A stretch of 64,000 nt of DNA. It comes from Myxococcales bacterium. GTDB taxonomy: Bacteria > Lernaellota > Lernaellaia > Lernaellales > Lernaellaceae. Below are positions 47,020 to 54,315 of the stretch, piece by piece. The DNA is taken from positions 1 through 64,000 of the forward strand of contig JAAYVF010000041.1 in the NCBI GenBank assembly GCA_012517325.1, in the 5' to 3' direction. The stretch's first letter is position 1. Each line of letters starts with the position of its first letter. The position numbers and the translations under genes are program-made. The notes beneath the pieces were generated by a model that made no database searches, was not told the origin of the DNA, and saw nothing but the letters and a program-made list of their open reading frames with translations.

Positions 47020-47826
47020 TTATGTCGTCCCGGGGTGTTGGGCCGCGAGCAGTTGCAATTTCCCTTCGGCTTCTTGTTTGAATTGGAGAAAGCCGGGGTT
47101 CTTGGTCAGTTCGGATTGCGTGACCTTTTTCAAGGTTTCAACCGCTTTGGCCCACTGTTGTTTCTTTTCATAGATGCGGGCCAGGTCGAACAAGCTGACC
47201 ATCGCGGTCGTATCGCCGGCTTCGGCCGAAAGAGCCGTGAAGACTTTTTCGGCTTCATCGAGCTTGTTCAAATTTTCATAGCAATAGCCGATATTCTGCC
47301 GGGCCAACGGCGCGAACGGCGCGTCCTTGCCCGCCTTGTCGACGTATTGCTGGTACTTGGCGGCGGCGTTTTCGTAGTCGTTCAATTCGTAATAGGCGTT
47401 TCCGGAGTACAGGAGCGCCAGGATGCCGTAATTGGACCGCGGGTAAGCGTCGCTGATGGCGTTGAACGCTTCGACCGTTTCGGTCCATTTTTTCTTGGCG
47501 TCGGTGTAGGCGCCCAGAGAGGCCAGCCGCGGATCGTTTTTCAATTGCTCGGGCGTGACGATGTCGGCCTGAAGGATCGCATCGGCCTTGGCCATCATTT
47601 TTTCCGCCGCGCCGGTCTGGACTTTCGCCACGATGGCGTAAACGGCGATCGCGACGACCAAAACGGCAACGCCGATCACGGCCCCGAGAATCGCCCGGCG
47701 ATTTTTTTCATAGAAAGAGATGTCCGTCGCCGAGGTAACGACTTTCCGCGTGACTTCTTTCATCGTCGCGAGAAAACGGTCGTCCTGCTTAATCTGTTTC
47801 CGCGTAATTTTGACTTTTCTTGCCAC
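47020..47826 (-). CDS. YfgM-like membrane-anchored TPR protein
   Basis: 268 residues. A basic cytosolic N-terminus with FYEKNRRAILGAVIG, one transmembrane helix (about 47-65), then a periplasmic domain of TPR repeats (YGILALLYSGNAYYELNDYENAAAKYQQY, FAPLARQNIGYCYENLNKLDEAEKVF). This is the layout of YfgM, a periplasmic chaperone partner of SecYEG and BamB. The helix-loop spacing is as in YfgM/TPR_21 proteins. It lies immediately upstream of the BamB-like gene. Confidence 0.72.
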   Translation of the reverse strand: MARKVKITRKQIKQDDRFLATMKEVTRKVVTSATDISFYEKNRRAILGAVIGVAVLVVAIAVYAIVAKVQTGAAEKMMAKADAILQADIVTPEQLKNDPRLASLGAYTDAKKKWTETVEAFNAISDAYPRSNYGILALLYSGNAYYELNDYENAAAKYQQYVDKAGKDAPFAPLARQNIGYCYENLNKLDEAEKVFTALSAEAGDTTAMVSLFDLARIYEKKQQWAKAVETLKKVTQSELTKNPGFLQFKQEAEGKLQLLAAQHPGTT

Positions 47827-47921
47827 GAACCTTCTCCCGTTGTCCGAAAAGTTCGCCGTATGCTATTGAGGTCGTCCCATCCTGTCAATCGGTATTACCC
47901 GAACAACCGGATGGCTGCCGG

Positions 47922-48422
47922 TTACATGCGGTATTTGCCCAGGTCGTCCGGATCGATGTTGTCGAGCAGTTCCTTCCACTTGTCTTCCATGCTTTTCTTG
48001 ACGTTTTCCATGATCCGCTTGTCGATTTCCTGGGCTTTTTCGAGAACGTTATCCTCGACCAGAATCGCGGCATCGAACCGCAAGGCCATGGCGATCGAAT
48101 CCGAGGGCCGCGCGTCCATTTCGAATTCGCGGCCGGTCTGGTCGGTAAAAAATATCCGCGCGAAATAAGTGTTGTTTTGCAGGTCGCTCACGACGATCCG
48201 GCTCACCTTGACGCCCAGCTCGCGCAGCACGGCGCTGAACAGATCGTGCGTCATCGGCCGCGCCAATTCAACCTTTTCCAGTTGAGTGGCGATGGAACTG
48301 GCTTCGAGGATGCCGATCCAGATCGGCAGCGTTTTTTCGCCGCTGGCGTCGCGAAGCACCACGATCGGCGAATTGCTGTTCGGATCCACGGTGATGCCGA
48401 TCACGTTCATTTTAATGGTCAT
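47922..48422 (-). CDS. DUF151 bifunctional nuclease family protein
   Basis: 166 residues, cytosolic. MNVIGITVDPNSNSPIVVLRDASGEKTLPIWIG followed by RPMTHDLFSAVLRELG and DARPSDSIAMALRF are hallmarks of the BFN/DUF151 family, for which combined RNase and DNase activity has been reported in plants and some bacterial members. The C-terminal 40 residues form a charged helical extension. It begins ten bases after the miaB stop, and a 95-base gap separates it from the YfgM-like gene. Confidence 0.88.
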   Translation of the reverse strand: MTIKMNVIGITVDPNSNSPIVVLRDASGEKTLPIWIGILEASSIATQLEKVELARPMTHDLFSAVLRELGVKVSRIVVSDLQNNTYFARIFFTDQTGREFEMDARPSDSIAMALRFDAAILVEDNVLEKAQEIDKRIMENVKKSMEDKWKELLDNIDPDDLGKYRM

Positions 48423-48431
48423 CGCTTCCTC

Positions 48432-49799
48432 CTAGCGACCGGGAGCCAGACGTCCGACGGATTCGCCGAGCAGGTGATTCGTGAACGCCTGAGTACACTT
48501 TACCCGCATCATGTCACCCGGTGCAACGCCGTCACCGCGGAAATGAATTTCCCGGTAACAGCCGGATTTCCCGCTCCATGGATAACGATGACCATCTTGC
48601 TGGCATTTTTCCACCAGCACGACAACTTCCTTCCCGACCAACTCCCGGTGCCCGGCCAGCGTGATCTCCCGCTGCAGCGCCTGCAGCTCCTCCAACCGCG
48701 CGATTTTGACCTTGTCCGGTACGTCGTCGGCCAGGCGTGACGCCGCGGTTCCGGGCCGCACCGAATAACGGAAGCTGAAAATGTTGGAATAACGGATTTG
48801 CTCCACCAGTGCCATCGTTTGCCGAAAATCGGCGTCGGTCTCGCCTGGAAAGCCGACGAGCAGATCGGAGGTGAGCGCGATATCCGGCCGTGCCTGCCGC
48901 AGAGCGGCGATACGGCGCAAGTAAGCCGCGGAATCGTAACCCCGGCGCATTGCGGCCAGGATGCGGTCGGAACCGGACTGGACCGGTAAATGCAGATGAT
49001 TCGCCAGCTTGGGCAGATCAGCGAAACATTGGATCAGCCGATCGGACAGGTCTTTCGGATGGCTGGTGGTAAACCGGAGCCGCGCCAGCCCGTCGATTTC
49101 GTGGATGCGCCGCAGCAGCCCGCTGAAATCCTCGGTTTGCCCGAGGTCGAGGCCGTATGAGTTGACGTTCTGGCCGAGCAAGGTGATTTCGCGGACGCCG
49201 CGGCCGACGAGCTGTTCGATTTCCCGTCGGATCTCACCTTCCGGCCGGCTGCGTTCCCGGCCGCGCACGTAAGGCACGACGCAATAGGCGCAAAAATTGT
49301 TGCAGCCGCGCATGATCGTGACGAACGCCGCGACCGGGGAGCCCTTCCCCGGGAAAATATCGCCGAAATCCGCGACGTCCTCTTCGTAGGTCGCCGCGAA
49401 CTCCACGTCGATGATCGGCCCCCGGCCCTTTTCCAGCGCGCGCAAATGCGCCGGCAGGCGACTGATGGCGTCGGTCCCCAAAACCAGATGGATGAACGGG
49501 TATTTCTCCCACAGCTTCCGCGCGGCGCGCTGGGCGAAGCAACCGGCCAGGACGAATTTGACGGCGGGATTTTCCTCGCGCAAAAACTTGTGCCGGCCGA
49601 GGCTCGATAACGCTTTTTGCTCGGCTTTGTCGCGCACCGCACAGGTGTTGAGAATGACGACGTCCGCTGCGGCTGGATCGGTCGTCGGCGCGTAGCCGTC
49701 GAGTTGCAACAGGCGCAGCATGCGCGCCGAGTCGTAGTCGTTCATCTGGCAGCCGAACGTTTCGATGAAAACGCGGCGCGGTGCGGCGGCAGTGCTCAT
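48432..49799 (-). CDS. miaB: tRNA-2-methylthio-N6-dimethylallyladenosine synthase
   Basis: 455 residues. It methylthiolates i6A37 in tRNAs that read UNN codons. N-terminal methylthiotransferase domain with three cluster Cys (ETFGCQMND, LNTCAVRDKAEQ, AGCFAQ), radical SAM domain with RGCNNFCAYCVVPYVRGRE, and C-terminal TRAM domain. The assignment to MiaB rather than RimO rests on QMNDYDS and LGQNVNSYG. The start overlaps the MEMO1-AMMECR1 stop (ATGA); the longer open frame to 50144 lies inside that gene. Confidence 0.93.
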   Translation of the reverse strand: MSTAAAPRRVFIETFGCQMNDYDSARMLRLLQLDGYAPTTDPAAADVVILNTCAVRDKAEQKALSSLGRHKFLREENPAVKFVLAGCFAQRAARKLWEKYPFIHLVLGTDAISRLPAHLRALEKGRGPIIDVEFAATYEEDVADFGDIFPGKGSPVAAFVTIMRGCNNFCAYCVVPYVRGRERSRPEGEIRREIEQLVGRGVREITLLGQNVNSYGLDLGQTEDFSGLLRRIHEIDGLARLRFTTSHPKDLSDRLIQCFADLPKLANHLHLPVQSGSDRILAAMRRGYDSAAYLRRIAALRQARPDIALTSDLLVGFPGETDADFRQTMALVEQIRYSNIFSFRYSVRPGTAASRLADDVPDKVKIARLEELQALQREITLAGHRELVGKEVVVLVEKCQQDGHRYPWSGKSGCYREIHFRGDGVAPGDMMRVKCTQAFTNHLLGESVGRLAPGR

Positions 49800-51364
49800 T
49801 CGGTTTCGGAAAAGACGATCGCGGCGAAGCGTTCGATTTTGGTGTCGGGATCGCGCCAGCAACCGGCGTTCATTCCCGCCTTGCGGCAGGTCTGATCCAG
49901 GAACGTGTTTCGATCCCAGCCGTACTCGGTCGGGACTTGGGGCAGCAGCAGGCCGCGATTCCAGCCCTTGGACATGATCAAGCCGTGCACACCGACCTGG
50001 ATTTCGGAAATGTCCTTGATCCGCACCGGCGGCGTCAACACGGAGATTTCGATTCGCAGGCCCTGGATTTCCCGCTCGCGCACGGCGGAAAACCGCGGGT
50101 CTTGCGTCGCGGCCGCGATGGCCATGTCGCGCACGCATTCCCACAGCGGGATCGTGGCGATGATCTGCCCGATGCAGCCGCGCAACTGATGATCAGCCTT
50201 TTTCGTCAAGGTGACGAAAGCCGCGCCGTTTTTTTTCAATGCGTCGCTGGTCGGCTGGAATTCGACCGTTTTCCCGTTTTTGACGTAGGCTTCGATCGTC
50301 CGGCGGGCGAGTTGCAACAGTTCTTTTTTATCGTCGGCCGACAGGTAGTCTTCCGCGCCGCCCGCGTCCGCCGCGGGTTTGGTTTCCTCGGTTTTCACCA
50401 TGGTTTTCATTCCTTGCGCGAGCAATGCCAGCGAGCCGTAACCGACGACGCGCGATTTGTCGCCGGACGTATCGCCGGAATTGAGGTATTTCAGCAGGCG
50501 CGCTTCCTTGCCACCGCGCCGTTTGAACAGTTCGAACAGGACCGTCACCGGCCCCAGCCCGCACATGCGTTCGCGCAATTCCGGCGCCTTGTAGAGGCCT
50601 TCCAGGTCGTGCCGCGCCAGAAAATCCAGGCTTTGCGTGTCGATTTTCACGGCCTGATCGTAGGTGCGGAAATGCGAGAGATCGGTGCTGGCGACGTACA
50701 GCACGTGGCGGTCGGCGAAAGTTTTGTCCAACGCCGCGGCCAGTTGCCGCAAAGTATCCTGTCGCGCCGAGCCGATGGCGATCAGCACCACCGGCGTTTG
50801 CGGCAGGGCGCGCTGGATGAACGGCAGTTGCACCTCGAGCGAGTGCTCGTAGCGGAACATTTCATCGCTCCGGTCGATGAACGGCGCCGCCTTCGCCAGT
50901 TGTTCGGTCGCCGCGCGGTCGATCGTCACCGCGCCCAGCGGCGTCAGGTAGGAGTCGTAATGCAGCAGCGCCACTTCGCCCGGCACGCGGTGGCTGAGGC
51001 CCAGCACGACGACGAAATCGTACTTCTTCCCCTGCACCGCTCGATAGCTGTGGCCGGCGACCGGCCCGGAATACACATACCCCGCGTGCGGCGCGACGAT
51101 GCCGAAAATGTCGCCTAGGTCGGCGGGCACCACGGCGTTTTGCAGATAGGAATCGACGTCCTGCCGCAATTGTTCCTGTCCGCCGGGATAGAATTGCCCG
51201 GCAACGACCGGCCGAAATTGCATTTTGGCCTCCCCGTTTTCGTAGGTTTTGCCCGGCAACGGCGTCGGCATGGGTGTATCGTTCGCCTGCGGCCGCGGAT
51301 CGCACCCGACCCATAAGGTCCAGGTCAGCAGAATCGGCAGCAAACACGTCAGCAGGCGTTTCAT
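49796..51364 (-). CDS. AmmeMemoRadiSam B-A fusion: MEMO1 plus AMMECR1 domains, lipoprotein
   Basis: 522 residues. Residues 1-21 are a lipoprotein signal (WTLWVGC). Residues about 48-320 are the MEMO1/AmrB domain with PHAGYVYSGP, LSHRVPGE, EHSLEVQLPFIQ, STDLSHF and the RMCGLGP Cys, matching the copper/iron-binding His and Cys of human MEMO1. Residues about 343-522 are the AMMECR1/AmrA domain with its signature LRGCIGQI. The two proteins are often encoded side by side with a radical SAM gene; here they are one chain and carry an export signal, which is unusual. The function of the system is unknown. It is translationally coupled to miaB. Confidence 0.85.
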   Translation of the reverse strand: MKRLLTCLLPILLTWTLWVGCDPRPQANDTPMPTPLPGKTYENGEAKMQFRPVVAGQFYPGGQEQLRQDVDSYLQNAVVPADLGDIFGIVAPHAGYVYSGPVAGHSYRAVQGKKYDFVVVLGLSHRVPGEVALLHYDSYLTPLGAVTIDRAATEQLAKAAPFIDRSDEMFRYEHSLEVQLPFIQRALPQTPVVLIAIGSARQDTLRQLAAALDKTFADRHVLYVASTDLSHFRTYDQAVKIDTQSLDFLARHDLEGLYKAPELRERMCGLGPVTVLFELFKRRGGKEARLLKYLNSGDTSGDKSRVVGYGSLALLAQGMKTMVKTEETKPAADAGGAEDYLSADDKKELLQLARRTIEAYVKNGKTVEFQPTSDALKKNGAAFVTLTKKADHQLRGCIGQIIATIPLWECVRDMAIAAATQDPRFSAVREREIQGLRIEISVLTPPVRIKDISEIQVGVHGLIMSKGWNRGLLLPQVPTEYGWDRNTFLDQTCRKAGMNAGCWRDPDTKIERFAAIVFSETE

Positions 51365-51423
51365 TCGCGCCTCTAATAGGCTTCGGAAGTTGCCGGAAAT
51401 GGCGATCCATCCATGATTCGCAC

Positions 51424-51446
51424 GCCGGGTGTTTTCAACACCCGGC
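51424..51446 (-). terminator. Perfect 10-bp hairpin after the HEAT-repeat gene
   Basis: GCCGGGTGTT (51424-51433) and AACACCCGGC (51437-51446) are perfectly complementary with a three-base loop; the right arm reaches the TAG stop at 51446-51448. There is no T-run on the minus strand, so it may be a pause, an mRNA-stabilising hairpin or a weak terminator rather than a classic one. Confidence 0.45.
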
Positions 51447-52438
51447 TAATAGTTGGGCGGCAGATTATAACGCTGATAGATCTTCCCGAGCGCCATGCGG
51501 CAGGCCGCCGCCAGGCTCTTGTCCTCGTCCTTGTCGCTTTTCTGCGCCGCGCCCAGGGTTTGAATCAGCGTGCCGATGCCGTCCTTCGCCTCGAGTTCAC
51601 CGAGCGAATAAGCCGCCACCTGGCGTACGTCGACGGCTTCGCTGTTTTTCTCCAGCACCCAGATCTGCATCTGCGCCGCCCGCTGTTTGGCCTTGTCGCC
51701 CGCGGTCAGGCCGACGTTGGTCAACGCCGTCAGAATTCGCTGGCGGGCGAAGGCCGGCTTGTCGGGGTAATCGGCGATCAGCGGTTCCACGACGGGCTCG
51801 CCCAATTCGACGAGCGCCTGGGTGGAAGCCCGCGCCACCTCGGGCGACATGTCGCACAGGCCGTACTCGATCAGGTGCTTGGCGGCGCGCGGGTCGCCGA
51901 CCGCTCCCAGCGAATGCGCGGCCTCCTCGCGGACCTTGGCCGACCGGTCGCGGATCAGTTCGAACAGCGGCAGCAGGGCGCGTTTGTCTTTCATGATGCC
52001 CAGCGCGGCCGCCGCCTGTTCGCGGACGAGTGCGTCTTCGTCCGTCGCCGCCTTGGCCACCGCCGCGTAGGCGTCGTCGCCGCCGATCTTGCCCAGCGCG
52101 TACGCGGCGTACTTGCGCACCGCCGCGTTTTTGCTTTGCGTGGCTTTGACCAGATCCAGAACGGCCGGCGTGCCGATCTTGATCAGCGCGTTGAGCGCGG
52201 CCGTGCTCATGTATTGGTCCTTGCTTTCCAGCTTTTTAATGAGCAATGGGATGGCCGGTTTGGACTGCAGCGCGCCCAGGCGTATGGCGGCGCGCATGGC
52301 GACGGCGTCGTCGCCCTTGAGTTTTTCGAGCCAACAGACGGCATCGTCGTCGGCACAGGGGGATTCTTGCGCCCAAACCAGAGCCGTGGCGGCGCCGATC
52401 AAACCCAGTGCGAGAATCAAGGCGATGAGGTGTTTCAT
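51446..52438 (-). CDS. Exported HEAT-repeat protein
   Basis: 330 residues from the ATG at 52438; a GTG eight codons earlier is less likely because it would add charged residues before the signal peptide (HLIALILALGLIGAATALVWAQ). The mature protein is a row of HEAT repeats (AVRKYAAYALGKIGGDDAYAAVAKAATDED, LVREQAAAALGIMKDKRALLPLFELI) forming a periplasmic solenoid, a protein-binding scaffold with no catalytic motif. A hairpin follows its stop. The HIT gene upstream overlaps its leader. Confidence 0.78.
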   Translation of the reverse strand: MKHLIALILALGLIGAATALVWAQESPCADDDAVCWLEKLKGDDAVAMRAAIRLGALQSKPAIPLLIKKLESKDQYMSTAALNALIKIGTPAVLDLVKATQSKNAAVRKYAAYALGKIGGDDAYAAVAKAATDEDALVREQAAAALGIMKDKRALLPLFELIRDRSAKVREEAAHSLGAVGDPRAAKHLIEYGLCDMSPEVARASTQALVELGEPVVEPLIADYPDKPAFARQRILTALTNVGLTAGDKAKQRAAQMQIWVLEKNSEAVDVRQVAAYSLGELEAKDGIGTLIQTLGAAQKSDKDEDKSLAAACRMALGKIYQRYNLPPNY

Positions 52439-52439
52439 T

Positions 52440-52784
52440 TCAGAAGCTGAACTCCTTGCCACCCAGCAGGTGAAAATGCAGATGGAAAACCCGTTGGCCG
52501 CCCCACTCGTTGACGTTGTGCATGATCTTGAAACCGTTGTCCGCGATGCCCTTTTCCCGCGCCAGTTTGGCGGCCAGCCGGAAAACCTTGCCGACCAGAT
52601 CGAACCGGTCGTCCGGCAGATCCAGCAGCGTCGGCACGTGATCGTGCGGGATGATCAAAATATGCACGGGCGCGGCGGGGTGAATGTCGTTGATCGCCAA
52701 CAACTCGCCGTCGTCATAAATTTTCGGCGCGGGAATCTCTCCCTTGGCGATCTTGCAGAATACGCAATCCGGATCGTGCGGCAT
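52440..52784 (-). CDS. HIT-family protein (histidine triad nucleotide-binding)
   Basis: 114 residues from the ATG at 52784, which has GAGGAG upstream; the open frame to 52886 lacks a site and adds non-HIT sequence. CVFCKIAKGEI with two Cys supports the Hint branch, and the histidine triad is HLHFHLLGG. These enzymes hydrolyse adenosine phosphoramidates such as lysyl-AMP. It is the first gene of the minus-strand unit ending with the BamB-like gene. Confidence 0.93.
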   Translation of the reverse strand: MPHDPDCVFCKIAKGEIPAPKIYDDGELLAINDIHPAAPVHILIIPHDHVPTLLDLPDDRFDLVGKVFRLAAKLAREKGIADNGFKIMHNVNEWGGQRVFHLHFHLLGGKEFSF

Positions 52785-53208
52785 TCTCTTCTCCTCGTCG
52801 TAGCTTTCGGTTGTTAAATCGCACCCTGCCGGGTGGAGGTCAAGGGGTCGGGGGGCGAATAAAAAAATGGGGCCGGCGCCCATCACGCCCGCCCCGCCCT
52901 AAAAGGAAAAAACTTAAGATTCCCTCACTTAGGTAACCCTATCCTGGTGCGCATCATAATCACGAAAACTTTACTTTGACAAGCAAAAAATGTCGAAAAA
53001 AGACGCAACCATCCATTTGGCCCGGTGGTTTAAATCGGACGTCAACGTCTCCATTTCCTGGAATGGCGGACTTTTCAAAACTTCCTTGATTTTAGAGATT
53101 CGGTTCGGTATTCTCGAAACATTCAAAGAAAAAAACAAGAAAAAGCCCCGCGCTGCTCACGGCGCCAGGACTGAAAGACTAAAGGCAACCAGAAGAAAGG
53201 ACAAACAG
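52785..53208 (+). other. 424-base intergenic region with possible long leader for the thiolase pair
   Basis: Between divergent genes. It is AT-richer after about 52900 and holds TTGACA at 52976-52981, a possible -35 with no convincing -10. The frame that leads into the thiolase-like gene stays open from 52990, giving a 73-residue basic extension, but this has no thiolase likeness and the ATG at 53209 has AGAAAGGA upstream. A short GC-rich inverted element and GAAAG/GGCAACC words occur near 53145-53195, but their order does not fit a known riboswitch. Confidence 0.4.
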
Positions 53209-54315
53209 ATGGGTGTAGCAGTGCTCGGTATCGGCATGTGCGGCTTCACGCCCACCTCGACGGGACTATCGTACCGCGAGTTGATCGCCAAAGCCGCGAA
53301 AATGGCCTACACCGACGCCGGCGTTACCATCGACCAGATCGATGGCGCGGTCTCGGTGGAGGAGGATTTCAATTCCGGCTATTCCATTTGCGATGAGTAC
53401 GTACCGGATCAGCTTGGCATGGTCCGCAAGCCGGTTTACTCGATCCCGGGCGACTTCCTGCACGGCATCGGGTCGGCCGTCATGCAGATCAAGACGGGCC
53501 GGTACGGCATTCTCGTGGTGGAATCCTACAGCAAGGCCTCCAACATCCTGACCAAGGACGAGTTGCTGCGCTTTGCCTTCGATCCGATCTTCAACCGGTT
53601 CGGCGTCTCGCCCCATTACCTGGCGGGCATCGAGATGCGGTCCTTCCTCAACGAATCGGACTACCGGATGGAGGACGTGGCCGAGGTCGTGGTGAAGAAC
53701 CGCGCCAACGCCCTGTTCAACAGCAACGCGCCCTACGGCGGCCGCTACACCGTCGGCGACGTGCTGGAAGCGCGGCCGGTCGCCGCGCCGATCACCGAAC
53801 TGATGTTCCCGCGCCATGCCGACGGCGCCGTCGTCGTCGTGCTGGGCACCGACGAACTGGCCCGCGAATACGCCCGCAAGCCGGTCTTCATCGCGGGCAC
53901 CGGCTGGGGCTCGGGCACCTCGATCCTCGAACGGCGCGACCACGCCTATTCCGTGGGTACCGAAATCGCCGGCACCCTCGCCTACCAGGAAGCCGGCATC
54001 GAGAATCCGGCCGAGGAAATCGACGCCTTCTTCGTTTCCGACCTGTACGCGCACCGCGAATTGATGCACCTGGAAGCGCTGCAGATCGGCGGCTGCGACG
54101 CCGCGATCGTCAACCCGAACGGCGGTTCGCTGGGCAACGGCGACCTGCTCGAGCTCAACGGCGGCGCGCGCTTCTACGAAGCGGTCGCGCAACTGCGCGG
54201 CGAAGCGGCGGCCTGCCAGGTCGAGGCCGAGCGCGTGCTGGTGCACGGCTGGCGCGGCCTGCCCACCGACTCCTGCGCGGTGGCCATTTTGGAAACGGAA
54301 AGGAGGGCGTCATGA
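53209..54315 (+). CDS. Thiolase-fold protein lacking canonical catalytic residues
   Basis: 368 residues, thiolase/SCP-x fold (GVAVLGIGMCGFTPTSTGLSYRELI; NRANALFN; RHADGAVVVVLGTDE). Two features differ from true thiolases: no Cys is found in the segment SIPGDFLHGIGSA where the nucleophile belongs, and the GHP His block is GGSLGNGDLLELNGG, with Asp at the His position. Similar proteins in steroid and other pathways (Ltp2-type) act as retro-aldolases or non-condensing partners with DUF35 proteins. The downstream gene overlaps by four bases (ATGA) and supplies a second thiolase fold with DUF35 modules, so the two likely form one complex. Confidence 0.7.
   Translation: MGVAVLGIGMCGFTPTSTGLSYRELIAKAAKMAYTDAGVTIDQIDGAVSVEEDFNSGYSICDEYVPDQLGMVRKPVYSIPGDFLHGIGSAVMQIKTGRYGILVVESYSKASNILTKDELLRFAFDPIFNRFGVSPHYLAGIEMRSFLNESDYRMEDVAEVVVKNRANALFNSNAPYGGRYTVGDVLEARPVAAPITELMFPRHADGAVVVVLGTDELAREYARKPVFIAGTGWGSGTSILERRDHAYSVGTEIAGTLAYQEAGIENPAEEIDAFFVSDLYAHRELMHLEALQIGGCDAAIVNPNGGSLGNGDLLELNGGARFYEAVAQLRGEAAACQVEAERVLVHGWRGLPTDSCAVAILETERRAS

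Noticed and set aside
45865-48168. A 767-codon open frame on the plus strand
   Set aside because: It is antisense to three well-supported minus-strand genes (BamB-like, YfgM-like, DUF151) and its translation has no domain pattern; long antisense frames are expected at this GC content.
52990-53208. In-frame N-terminal extension of the first thiolase-fold protein
   Set aside because: The 73 extra residues are basic and unrelated to thiolases, and the ATG at 53209 has its own ribosome-binding site and begins exactly at the family start.
53140-53208. Possible c-di-GMP or other riboswitch before the thiolase pair
   Set aside because: Words such as GAAAG and GGCAACC are present but in the wrong order and without the required stems.
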